Positions 1 through 7,927 of a DNA stretch of 64,000 bases are shown here, one piece after another; the stretch's first letter is position 1, and each line of letters opens with the position of its first letter. Where the stretch lies: contig JBEPZO010000001.1 of assembly GCA_041640815.1 (NCBI GenBank), forward strand, positions 66,645 to 130,644. The letters are read 5' to 3'. Made by a program: the position numbers and the translations under genes. The notes under the pieces were generated by a model that saw only the letters and a list, made by a program, of their open reading frames with translations, was not told the origin of the DNA and made no database searches. The stretch comes from JANWZL01 sp041640815. GTDB taxonomy: Bacteria; Pseudomonadota; Gammaproteobacteria; Burkholderiales; Thiobacillaceae.

Positions 1-1668
1 GATTACAATGTTGTTGTTAAGGGGTTGCAGCAGAAATTTGGAGTGGGTGTGGATGATCTGAAAGGCAGAAGTTTTTTCGATAAGATTATCCAACTTCCAT
101 TCAGTATGCCTGTTGCTCAATACGACATAAGAATGTACATGCGTACACTCTGTGTCGATCCAGTACAGTTCAGCGAAGATAACCTTGATCGTCTTGTGTC
201 ATTAGCGGAATACTCAATAGGTACCAATCCTCGCAGTTTGAAGAGACTGTTTAATGCGCTCCAACTTCTCCATATTGTAGCAAATAATAAAGGAATGCTT
301 ATCGATGATGATGTCGCAACTAAGGAGGAGCGCCAGCGCATTCTGTTCGCCGTGCTATGTTTGCAATTAGCTTATGAGCCGTTTTATAGTTGGTTATTGA
401 AGCATCAACAGATTGATAACGAACTCTTTGATACCTTATGCTCGGTCGAGCGCCTCCAGGCATCCCCGGATATATATGCAGCAGTGTTGAAAAGCCTCAA
501 TCCCAGCATGGATGCCGATGAAGCCTTAGTCCGCTTTGTCAGCTTTATGGGCGCATTCAAGGATGCACTGCAGCTAGAATGTGATGCTTCAGATGTGTAT
601 TCCGAAAATCTTAGTGACGATGAGATTGGTGTCTTGCAAAACTTCCTTACGCTTTCATCCCTGACTAGTGCGCGAAACTCAACCGCTACATATATTGGAA
701 GATTTCGGCACGAGTCTAAAATTACGACTTTTATAAATACCAATCTTCTCCCCAGATATGGGCAGGCACTTGAGCTGATGAATACTCAACTCAAGGCCGA
801 GTTTACCGAACGAACAGCCACTGTTGGATTTCGTTATGAGTTGGCTGCCTTCGCTTTCGACCTGAAAATAGTGTGGCGCGATGATCGTGGGTTGTCTGCT
901 GCATTGTGGGAAGTCGATGGGTGCGACAAACCAATGATCAGACAGTGGTTCATGTCATCAATGCAATCTTCACTTCCCCAGATGAAGTTTAAGCATTTGC
1001 GAAGTTACGACTACGCAATATTAGAGGAACATCCTTTTGCTATAGGACAGTCAATTGATGAAGCGTCTACATTGAAGAATTTCGAGGCAATGCAGGAGAG
1101 AATCCTGTCAGTAGTTATTCAACCGCTATTGCAGTTTTACCAGAAAAAACGAAATCTGGTTAGTCAGCTAACTCATTGGCTTGAACAGTTGGTGTACTGC
1201 CTACGAGAAACATTCACAGCAGCTGAAGGGTGGAAGGTGGAATGTGAATTTGAACGCTTAAAAAGGTATGGGAAGATTCGGGTATGGAAAGATGAATGGG
1301 TGCAACATTTCTCAATATGCCTCGAAGCTGGAAATACTTTGTTGAGAGGTCTGTATTTGGGAATCCGGCGCAAAAAGTGGCGCAGCGACTATGGCGAGCA
1401 TGCCGAAGCATTGCGAAAATATTGTCAAGATCGATTATTTCATGACTATCCAAATCCTAATTCACACTTTAGCAATGATTGGTGGATCTATGGAATCTAC
1501 CCGGCCCCCTATCAAACTCCTTTAGTAGGCGACTTTATCTCCGATGAGAGTCGCCTCTCTGCGGATTCCGATGAAATTAAGAATGTCCTTGTCGAGCGTA
1601 TGGCACGGTTTAGACAATTGGAAAAAATGCTCGATCAACTAGCAAAATATGCATCAACGACCAGCTGA
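1..1668 (+). CDS. KAP-type P-loop NTPase, C-terminal part (cut by window edge)
   Basis: The reading frame is open from base 1, so the N-terminus and Walker A motif lie outside the window. The first residues (DYNVVVKGL, then FFDKIIQLPF near residues 30-40) and the NPRSLKRLFNAL stretch near residue 78 are typical of the end of a KAP-family NTPase domain, the family of the phage-exclusion protein PifA. The rest, about 400 residues, is a helical segment followed by a Trp/Tyr-rich C-terminal domain (VWRDDRG, GKIRVWKDEW, NDWWIYGIYPA) that resembles the PD-(D/E)XK-like tails of such proteins; that last point is inference. Codon use is AT-rich, unlike the genes beyond 5.2 kb, which fits acquired DNA. 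A role in defence against phage or plasmids is plausible but not shown. Confidence 0.6.
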   Translation, partial: DYNVVVKGLQQKFGVGVDDLKGRSFFDKIIQLPFSMPVAQYDIRMYMRTLCVDPVQFSEDNLDRLVSLAEYSIGTNPRSLKRLFNALQLLHIVANNKGMLIDDDVATKEERQRILFAVLCLQLAYEPFYSWLLKHQQIDNELFDTLCSVERLQASPDIYAAVLKSLNPSMDADEALVRFVSFMGAFKDALQLECDASDVYSENLSDDEIGVLQNFLTLSSLTSARNSTATYIGRFRHESKITTFINTNLLPRYGQALELMNTQLKAEFTERTATVGFRYELAAFAFDLKIVWRDDRGLSAALWEVDGCDKPMIRQWFMSSMQSSLPQMKFKHLRSYDYAILEEHPFAIGQSIDEASTLKNFEAMQERILSVVIQPLLQFYQKKRNLVSQLTHWLEQLVYCLRETFTAAEGWKVECEFERLKRYGKIRVWKDEWVQHFSICLEAGNTLLRGLYLGIRRKKWRSDYGEHAEALRKYCQDRLFHDYPNPNSHFSNDWWIYGIYPAPYQTPLVGDFISDESRLSADSDEIKNVLVERMARFRQLEKMLDQLAKYASTTS

Positions 1669-2608
1669 AGATGACATGGAATTGAAACAAGAAAAACTAA
1701 ACATCGTGATGTTTCCTCGTATGACAATTAGGCCTGGTATAATTCCATTATCATATTATTTCCTGAGTGCGCTGTGCATTCAACGTTGCTACGTCTTTAG
1801 AACGACTCGTTGGTTGCCGATGCACGCCGCCAGGTAACGATACTATAAGAAATTTCCTGGTTAATTTGTGCATTATTCTTGCGTCTAGCGTGAGCAGTAT
1901 ATCAAGTTGCTATCCCCTCAGTAATTTTACCAGGAAAATAACACAGTACTTTCTCGTCTGACTGTGCGACTGGGAAAACCTTAGCGAAGCAGGTGAGTTT
2001 CTATATAATCAAGTCGCCTCGTGTATCAGTTTGGTTTGTGCAATTCGCCTGCACGACCAGGCTAAGAAGGTCGCACTGCTCTGCGACCTATCTGTGCTTG
2101 TTAATCACAGGCTGACTGGTCATAATAGGCTACGTGCGCCCACAGCGGGACACGGAGACGGAACGCCTCCAAAAGGCGCAGAAAGGGTGCTTCGAGTGCA
2201 TCAAACTACTCCAAATCACAATCGATACCGTAAAATAAAACAAATCTATCCTCATTGTCTCATTAAGGATAAACTGGCGAGTGTTGTATGGGTTTCTACG
2301 ATCATGAACCAACTGTACGAGTTCAGTATGCTCTAGTGGCGCTCTTACAAGAACGCCGCCTATGACCGCATCTAGCAGATCGAACGAGCGCTATCCGATG
2401 GCTGCAGAAAAGCTCGTCAGTGATCGAGATGTGCTGTATGCCTTCGAAGATTATCCTGCCGCGCATGGGCCCGACTGCGTATGACCAACCTCAGCGAGTC
2501 GACCTACGCCGCCTTTCGTCAGTGCGGCGATCGTGCCAAGAACTACGTGGCTTGAACGAACTTTTGGGTCTGGCTTTTTGCCACGATCATCGCGGCCGAG
2601 CCATGCAC
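1669..2608. other. Decayed intergenic region
   Basis: This 940-base stretch between the NTPase gene and the IS5 element has only short open frames without good ribosome binding sites. Base composition changes from AT-rich on the left to mixed on the right, which suggests several joined fragments. Apart from a possible transposase fragment near 2,341-2,602 I recognise nothing in it. Confidence 0.5.
2341..2602 (+). pseudogene. Possible fragment of an IS1380-like transposase
   Basis: Conceptual translation across stops gives pieces such as STYAAFRQCGDRAKNY and, in another frame, FWVWLFATIIAAEP. Together they loosely resemble the C-terminal 'RAxxENRIxELK ... FWATEAA' region of IS1380-family transposases. 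Stops and frame changes rule out a working gene. The resemblance is weak and the family assignment is a guess. Confidence 0.25.
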
Positions 2609-2612
2609 TTAA

Positions 2613-2623
2613 GGAAGCGCTGA
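2613..2623 (+). repeat. IS5-family left inverted repeat
   Basis: GGAAGCGCTGA matches perfectly, in inverted orientation, the sequence at 3909-3919. The four bases before it (TTAA) are repeated just after the right end. Confidence 0.85.
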
Positions 2624-2660
2624 TTTAATCGCTCCTGAGAAGGCGGTGAGTTGATCAGAT

Positions 2661-3785
2661 ATGACTGAGACGATCTTGGAAGAGCGCGGCCCTGATGAAG
2701 AGACAGACGAGTTTTGCCGAACGGCAGTGGTCTGCGAAGAAGCGCAAGACGCGGCGCAGCCGCTTTTGAACGAGCTCGATGCCATCACGCCGTGGGAGAA
2801 GCTGTTGCAGGTTATTGCCCCCCACTACGCAGAAGGCGATCGTGGCCGTCCCCCGAAGGGGCTTAAGCGCATGCTGCGCATGTACGTGGCGCAGCAGTGC
2901 CTTAAGTTGTCGGACGAAGGCATCGAGGATGCGGTCTACGACAGCTACGCGGTGCGGCAGTTCGTCGGTGTGGACTTGGGCGCAGACGAGGTGCCCGATG
3001 CCACGACGCTGCTGAAGTTTCGCCGCTTGCTCGAAGCCCACGATCTGACCCGTGCCATCTTTGAGGCATCAACGCGCATCTCAAGTGAGCGCGGGCTGAT
3101 GATGCGCCAAGGCGCGATCGTGGATGCCACGCGCATTGCTGCCCCCAGCTCGACCAAGAACGCCCGCGGTGAGCGTGATCTGGAGATGGTGAGCGTTGAA
3201 GCGTCTGAGCCGCGAACGACGCAGAAGGGTAACCAGTGGCACTTTGTGCGCTGCGCGCATCCCGCCTGCGGCGGGGCTGTTGGCTAACGCCAGCGTCCTG
3301 CGGCACCTTCGGTGCCTGGTGGGATGAAGGCGCATGTGGGGGTGGATGGCAAGTCGAGCCACATGCACACGGTGGTGACCACGGCGGCCAATGTGAATGA
3401 TGTGACGCAAGCGCATCGGCTCCTGCACGGACAAGAGACGGATGTCTTTGCTGATGCGGGCTACCTTGGGGCGGACAAACGCCCGGAAAACCAGGGCAGA
3501 CCACTGACGTGGCATGTCGCCATGCGGCCGGGCAAGCGTCGGGCATTGGCCAAGACCACTTCTCTGGGGCGGGTGGTGGATGCCTTGGAACGCACGAAAG
3601 CGTGCATCCGCGCCAAAGTCGAGCATGCCTTCCATGTGGTCAAGAACCTCTTCAAGCACAAGAAGCTGCGATATCGGGGGCTGGAGAAGAACGGCATGTT
3701 CACGCTGTTTGGTCTGACCAACCTGATGCTAGCGCGCAGGCGGCTGATGGGCGCTGACGGCCTTGGTGCGTCCGCAGTGAGGTAA
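2661..3785 (+). pseudogene. IS5-family transposase split by an in-frame stop
   Basis: The first part (2661-3287) covers the N-terminal DUF772-type domain (SDEGIEDAVYDS, PDATTLLKFRRLLE) and the start of the DDE domain (QGAIVDATRIAAPSSTKN, then KGNQWHF). The second part (GMKAHVGVDGKSS, FADAGYLGA, then RAKVEHAFHVVK) carries the second Asp and the Glu of the DDE triad. Both parts lie in the same frame. The break is a 75-bp insertion between WHF and GMKAHVGVD that keeps the frame but introduces TAA at 3285-3287. Without it the protein would be a normal full-length IS5 transposase. The copy is therefore probably inactive unless the stop is bypassed. Confidence 0.88.
3246..3320. repeat. 75-bp three-hairpin insertion in the transposase gene
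   Basis: The extra sequence sits exactly between the codons for the conserved WHF and GMKAHVGVD motifs. It contains three back-to-back hairpins: CCCGCC/GGCGGG with a TGC loop (3261-3275), GTTGGC/GCCAGC with a TAAC loop (3279-3294, one G-T pair), and GGCACC/GGTGCC with a TTC loop (3302-3316). It resembles a REP-like or MITE-like element. I do not recognise the family. Confidence 0.75.
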
Positions 3786-3908
3786 AAGGAAAAAAAGCCC
3801 TCGTAGGGGGTGCCAAAGAGCCGATAAGAGGGTCATATCGACAAAAATCGCCCCATATTGATCAACAAGCCGCATAATCCTTTTAGCCCCCCTGAAACTT
3901 CGCATTGT

Positions 3909-3919
3909 TCAGCGCTTCC
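3909..3919 (-). repeat. IS5-family right inverted repeat
   Basis: TCAGCGCTTCC is the reverse complement of the left end at 2613-2623 and is followed by the TTAA target duplication. Confidence 0.85.
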
Positions 3920-4062
3920 TTAAACCAATATTGACTATAACAAGAGGCTGATGCGTCGTCTTGACAATGTATCAATGTGGCTCTATGCTTCCTAAGAGCG
4001 TGCAAACGCGGAATCGGCTTGATCATATTGCATGATATCTCGTAGTAAACAAGAGGGGAAAA

Positions 4063-4383
4063 ATGCCTAACAAGATTGAACTTCCGAAGGATTGGGTCTG
4101 CAATGGATTAGAGCTAAAACCTAAGAGTGGTGCTACTTCATCAAATACATGGATTCTGGCTGGGACAGAGATAAAGCCTAAATCTGGGGCTGGGAGTTCA
4201 AATACGTGGGTGTGGGATGGCAAAGAACTTAAACCGAAGTACGGCGCTAATACATCTAATACCTGGGTTGTTGATGGCAACAAAATAAAACCTAAATACG
4301 GAGCGAACACATCTAATACATACGAAATCAATGGGCAACCGATTTTGGTCGTTGCGGGACAGATTGTGCTCAGATTATGGTAA
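4063..4383 (+). CDS. Four-repeat beta-flower-like small protein
   Basis: The 106-residue protein is almost wholly made of repeats of about 20 residues with the pattern W-x3-G-x-E/K-L/I-KPK-x-GA-x2-SNTW. Four copies run from residue 11 to about 90, with a divergent last blade (NGQPILVVAGQIVLRLW). This four-fold pattern fits the '4-fold beta flower' type of small all-beta domain; that name is recalled, not searched. A purine-rich RBS (AGAGGGG) precedes ATG at 4063. The stop overlaps the start of the next gene by 7 bases, so the two are probably translationally coupled. Base composition is much more AT-rich than the core genes from 5.2 kb on. No signal peptide or membrane helix is seen. Function is unknown; the neighbourhood suggests a binding or sensing partner of the downstream protein. 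Confidence 0.65.
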   Translation: MPNKIELPKDWVCNGLELKPKSGATSSNTWILAGTEIKPKSGAGSSNTWVWDGKELKPKYGANTSNTWVVDGNKIKPKYGANTSNTYEINGQPILVVAGQIVLRLW

Positions 4384-5078
4384 ACTCTGGTGGTGATTCA
4401 AATTCTGGCATAATATCCGCCAACAAGGTGGTCACCAAAGACTACCCAGAAAACATTGAGCATGGGTTCATGGTGTGCGGAATAAATTATGGTTATTCTG
4501 TTGCCGATGAGAAACGCGAGCGCGCGGGGTCTGTAGGACAGATTGAGCAGCCATCTTTTTTTTCCGATCTGTCTGTGCGAAAAACAGACAAATTCAGAAA
4601 TCGCATCATTAAATGGCTTAAAAATTGGGGATTTGATTTAGTAACAGAGGCAGGAAAAGAGGGGCCACTGGAGCGTCGATTCTTTCAGTGTAACTGGCTG
4701 GACACGCAGGCCCGTAGCACAGAACATGACGAGATTACACTGGATACTCTTGTCAAAGAATCTGATGGATTTCTTGGACTTCTGTCTCAACGCCGGCCAT
4801 CTGTTGTATTTTTAGGCGGCTCCATTCTAATGAATGCAGTTAACGATAAAAGGCTGCTTCCGCGAATTGTAAATATCTTAGGTGAAGCCTCGGAAGAAAG
4901 GATTTATCTCGGTGATCTCCCAGATTATCGTGGGCGCCGATTCCGTGTGCGCGTGCGCAACTTTAGAAATGCTGTTATCATCGGTTTGCCACACCCGACT
5001 GGCTCACGTGGACTCTCGGATGCATATATGGCATCGATAAAACTCCCTATCTATGCGGTACATCGCATGATCCTTTAG
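4377..5078 (+). CDS. Uracil-DNA-glycosylase-like superfamily protein (putative)
   Basis: This 233-residue protein overlaps the repeat-protein gene by 7 bases. Near residue 33 it has VCGINYG, resembling motif 1 (GINPG) of the uracil-DNA glycosylase fold. Near residues 203-212 it has GLPHPTGSRG, resembling the HPS/HPT motif that carries the catalytic-loop His. Between them are a helical stretch (KFRNRIIKWLKNWGFD) and a strand-loop FLGGSILMNAV. No iron-sulfur cysteine set is seen. Family membership is inferred from motif positions only; it could be a catalytically altered relative. Together with the repeat protein it makes a two-gene AT-rich cassette between an IS element and the conserved chromosome, a common setting for defence or toxin-like modules. 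Confidence 0.45.
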   Translation: MVNSGGDSNSGIISANKVVTKDYPENIEHGFMVCGINYGYSVADEKRERAGSVGQIEQPSFFSDLSVRKTDKFRNRIIKWLKNWGFDLVTEAGKEGPLERRFFQCNWLDTQARSTEHDEITLDTLVKESDGFLGLLSQRRPSVVFLGGSILMNAVNDKRLLPRIVNILGEASEERIYLGDLPDYRGRRFRVRVRNFRNAVIIGLPHPTGSRGLSDAYMASIKLPIYAVHRMIL

Positions 5079-5236
5079 CCTGAATAGGTAACTGTTATGG
5101 GTGGCGACGGCACTCTGTGACATTGAGCCATGCAGTAAAGGATGACATGCTATAACTGCCAAAGTCTGACCAGGCAGGCACAGGTTCTGATTGTCTGGGT
5201 AGAATATCGACATGTTCCCGATTCCGCCCGAGCATC

Positions 5237-6184
5237 ATGAAACACGAAAAACTCTGTGTCATCGGCGGTGGCGGCTTCGTCGGCCACCACCTGGTCAGTT
5301 TGCTGGCGTCGCGTGGCTACAAGGTGAGGGTGCCGACGCGCCGTCGCCAGCGCATCCTCGATCTGACGGTCCTGCCTACTGTCGAGGTCGAGGAGGCCAA
5401 TGTCCACGACCCTGCCACGCTGCGCACCCTGCTGCAAGGCATGGATGCCGTCATCAACCTGGTGGGCATCCTCCATGGCACGCCGGCCGAGTTCGAGCGC
5501 GTGCACGTCGAGCTGCCCCGCCGCATTGCTCAAGCCTGCAGCGAGGTCGGCGTCAGGCGCCTGCTGCACATGAGCGCCTTGGGCGCCGATACGGCTTCGC
5601 GCAGCGTCTATCAGCAGACCAAAGCCAAAGGCGAGGCCGAGGTGATGGCCATCGGGCGGGCAACTGGCCTGGCCGTCACCGCCTTTCGACCCTCCGTCAT
5701 CTTCGGGCCGGGCGATAGCTTCCTGTCCCTGTTTGCCGAGGTGTTGAAGCTCGCGCCCGTCGTACCCCTCGCCGGCGCCAGCGCCCGTTTCCAGCCGGTC
5801 TATGTCGGTGATGTGGCACGCGCCTTCGCCACGGCCCTCGACGAGCCGTCGACCTCTGGTCAGGTCTATAGCCTGTGCGGCCCTAAGGTCTACACCCTGG
5901 CTGAGCTTGTGCGGCTGACCGCGCATACCTTGGGGCTCAAGCGCTGGATCATCCCGCTCGACGCGGCGCAGTCTTATCTCTTTGCTCGGCTGATGGAGCT
6001 TAAGCCGGGCAAGAAGCTCATGACCCGCGACAATTACTATGCCATGCAGACCGACAACGTCTGTCCCGCGGGCTTTCCTGCCCTGTTCGGCCAGCCGACG
6101 GCGCTCGAGGCGGTGATCGACTACCTGCACGGCGTTGGCCCCCGGCTCGGTTATGACCGTTACCGCCGGCTCGCGCGCCGCTAG
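5237..6184 (+). CDS. NDUFA9-like NAD(P)-binding SDR protein
   Basis: The 315-residue protein begins with a Rossmann nucleotide-binding strand and glycine loop (VIGGGGFVGHHL, residues 8-19). Further atypical-SDR features follow: NLVGILHG near residue 77 and SALGADTASRSVYQQTKAKGE with a YxxxK-like pair near residues 113-132. This combination is typical of the bacterial 'complex I NDUFA9 subunit family', SDR proteins related to a mitochondrial complex I accessory subunit and to quinone-biosynthesis or epimerase-like enzymes. The exact reaction is unknown. It is the first core gene after the accessory island and reads toward cca, 38 bases downstream, so the two may form an operon. Confidence 0.8.
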   Translation: MKHEKLCVIGGGGFVGHHLVSLLASRGYKVRVPTRRRQRILDLTVLPTVEVEEANVHDPATLRTLLQGMDAVINLVGILHGTPAEFERVHVELPRRIAQACSEVGVRRLLHMSALGADTASRSVYQQTKAKGEAEVMAIGRATGLAVTAFRPSVIFGPGDSFLSLFAEVLKLAPVVPLAGASARFQPVYVGDVARAFATALDEPSTSGQVYSLCGPKVYTLAELVRLTAHTLGLKRWIIPLDAAQSYLFARLMELKPGKKLMTRDNYYAMQTDNVCPAGFPALFGQPTALEAVIDYLHGVGPRLGYDRYRRLARR

Positions 6185-6222
6185 CGCTGCATAGTGAGCG
6201 CTCGCGCAAGGCGCGCAGCGGC

Positions 6223-7449
6223 ATGCGATTCCCCGCTCACATCCGCGTCTACGCCGTCGGCGGCGCGGTGCGCGACCGTCTGCTCGGCCTGCCGGTCAAG
6301 GATCGCGATTATGTCGTCGTCGGCGCCACCCCCGAGGAGATGGTCGCCCTGGGTTTCAAACCCGTGGGTAAGGACTTCCCCGTCTTCCTGCATCCTGTGA
6401 CGCAGGAGGAATACGCGCTGGCACGCACCGAGCGCAAGACCGCACGCGGCTACAAGGGGTTTAAGGTCTATGCCGCACCCGACGTCACCCTGGAGGAGGA
6501 CCTGCGCCGGCGTGACCTCACCATCAATGCCATGGCCGAGGACGCGGCGGGCCGCATCATCGACCCCTATGGAGGCCAGGCAGATTTGCGCGCCAGGCTG
6601 TTGCGCCACGTCTCGCCCGCGTTTGCCGAGGACCCGGTGCGCATCCTGCGCGTGGCCCGCTTTGCTGCCCGCCTCAGTGATTTCCGCGTCGCCGAGGAGA
6701 CGCTTGCGCTCATGCGGCAGATGGTCAAGGCCGGCGAGGTCGACGCCTTGGTGCCCGAGCGGGTCTGGCAGGAGCTCGCGCGGGGTTTGATGGAGCAGCG
6801 CCCTGCACGCATGCTCGAGGTGCTCAGAGACTGCGGCGCCCTCGATCGCCTGTTGCCCGAGGTGGCCCGGCTATTCGGCGTGCCACAGAACCCGGTGAGC
6901 CATCCCGAGATCGATACTGGGGACCACCTCCTGCGCGTCTTGGATTGGGCCGCACGCGCCGGGTACGACCTGCCCGTGCGCTATGCCGCCTTGCTGCATG
7001 ACGTCGGCAAGGGGCTCACCCCGCCCGAGCGCTGGCCCGATCACACCGGCCATGAGCAAGCCGGGGTGGCAGCGGTGAGGGCGGTGAGCGAGCGTTTGCG
7101 AGTGCCCGCCGACTGCCGCGAGCTTGCCCTGACGGTGACGCGCTGGCATGGCCTCGCCCACCAAGCCGAGCAGCTCGATGCTGCCGCGCTGCTCGATCTG
7201 CTCGAACGTTGCGATGCCTTTCGCCGACCAGGGCGTCTGAAGGCCTTTCTTGAGGCCTGTGCGGCGGATTTTCATGGCCGTCCGGGCTGGGAAAACAAGC
7301 CATTCGTGCCTGCGGAGCGACTTTCCCGGGCGCTTGCTGCCGCCCGTAACGTCGATGCCGGGGCCCTGGCGAGGCGTGTGACCCCTGCTGCCCTCCCCGC
7401 TGCGCTCAAGGCCGCACGCGTGGCCGCGATCGAAGCAGCACTGCGCTGA
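6223..7449 (+). CDS. cca: Multifunctional CCA protein (tRNA nucleotidyltransferase)
   Basis: This enzyme adds or repairs the 3' CCA end of tRNAs from CTP and ATP. The class II nucleotidyltransferase head is clear: VGGAVRDRLLG near residue 12 and the metal-binding DRD of VKDRDYVVVG near residue 28. The RRDLTINAMA motif lies near residue 98, followed by the DPVRILRVARFAAR neck. A C-terminal HD phosphohydrolase domain has LLHDVGKG near residue 262. At 408 residues it matches the gammaproteobacterial/betaproteobacterial form (E. coli 412), which also has phosphatase and phosphodiesterase activity. ATG at 6223 was chosen because the conserved VYAVGGAVRD follows within ten residues. Confidence 0.95.
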   Translation: MRFPAHIRVYAVGGAVRDRLLGLPVKDRDYVVVGATPEEMVALGFKPVGKDFPVFLHPVTQEEYALARTERKTARGYKGFKVYAAPDVTLEEDLRRRDLTINAMAEDAAGRIIDPYGGQADLRARLLRHVSPAFAEDPVRILRVARFAARLSDFRVAEETLALMRQMVKAGEVDALVPERVWQELARGLMEQRPARMLEVLRDCGALDRLLPEVARLFGVPQNPVSHPEIDTGDHLLRVLDWAARAGYDLPVRYAALLHDVGKGLTPPERWPDHTGHEQAGVAAVRAVSERLRVPADCRELALTVTRWHGLAHQAEQLDAAALLDLLERCDAFRRPGRLKAFLEACAADFHGRPGWENKPFVPAERLSRALAAARNVDAGALARRVTPAALPAALKAARVAAIEAALR

Positions 7450-7561
7450 CCGTCTCGCGACTCGCCCACCGAGGCTGACGCGCTGTGCCTGGTCATCGAG
7501 ACGACGCAAGACTTTGGTAAGATGGGATGACGTCTGGTGAGCGTGATGAAAGGAGGACGTG

Positions 7562-7762
7562 ATGAAGACCAACGTCGGCAGTATCGACCGCATTCTGCGC
7601 ATCGTCGTGGGCCTGGCCCTCATCGTTTGGGCTGCCATGGGTGGCCCGGTTTGGGCCTGGATTGGTGTGGTCCCCCTCGCCACGGGTGCCATCGGCTGGT
7701 GTCCGGTCTATCTGCCTTTCGGCATCAGTACCTGCAAGACCAAGTCGGAGCAGCAGGGCTGA
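7562..7762 (+). CDS. DUF2892 (YgaP-type membrane domain) small protein
   Basis: This 66-residue protein starts MKTNVGSIDRILR and is followed by two hydrophobic helices around a short turn (IVVGLALIVWAAM, then WIGVVPLATGAIGWCPVY). That is the DUF2892 pattern also found at the membrane end of the rhodanese YgaP. A strong AGGAGG at 7551-7556 lies five bases before ATG 7562; GTG at 7559 would be too close. Members are membrane proteins often linked to sulfur metabolism, but no such link is visible here. It lies alone between cca and the opposing ilvA. Confidence 0.85.
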   Translation: MKTNVGSIDRILRIVVGLALIVWAAMGGPVWAWIGVVPLATGAIGWCPVYLPFGISTCKTKSEQQG

Positions 7763-7927
7763 GCGCCTGCGGTGTCGTCTCGCCGCGCCACCCTGCATGG
7801 GTTGACGCGGGCGTGCATGCACCCTGCTGGAACGGCCACTGCCGCGAAGTGACAAGTAAGACCGCAGGCCGGGCCGCGATCGCCTCCCGTCTGGCCTGCC
7901 TCGCGGGCACGGCGCGCCCCTGCCGCT

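Larger units (their letters stand above)
2613..3919 (+). mobile_element. IS5-family insertion sequence, 1,307 bp
   Basis: The element is bounded by inverted repeats GGAAGCGCTGA (2613-2623) and its reverse complement (3909-3919). It is flanked by a direct TTAA duplication (2609-2612 and 3920-3923), which fits the YTAR target preference of the IS5 group. It carries one transposase gene, interrupted by an internal insertion. Removing the 75 extra bases leaves about 1.23 kb, a usual IS5 length. The intact ends and target duplication suggest fairly recent arrival. It lies inside the accessory island. Confidence 0.9.

Noticed and set aside
2031..2336. Possible 101-residue gene in the decayed region
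   Set aside because: Start codon is not preceded by an RBS, composition is mixed and no motif is visible; more likely chance in remnant DNA.
3285..3287. Stop codon in the transposase considered as recoding
   Set aside because: It is TAA within inserted, non-homologous sequence, so it is a disruption and not a recoding site.
3246..3320. Insertion considered as an integron attC site
   Set aside because: The three hairpins lack the RYYYAAC/GTTRRRY core-site pair and the paired R/L boxes with extrahelical bases; no integrase is near.
4063..4383. Repeat protein considered as a choline- or peptidoglycan-binding repeat protein
   Set aside because: There is no signal peptide, and the KPKxGAxxSNTW pattern differs from choline-binding and LysM or SH3 repeats.
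5150..6130. Open frame of 326 codons on the minus strand
   Set aside because: It is antisense to the NDUFA9-like gene, with a composition that mirrors that gene's codon bias.
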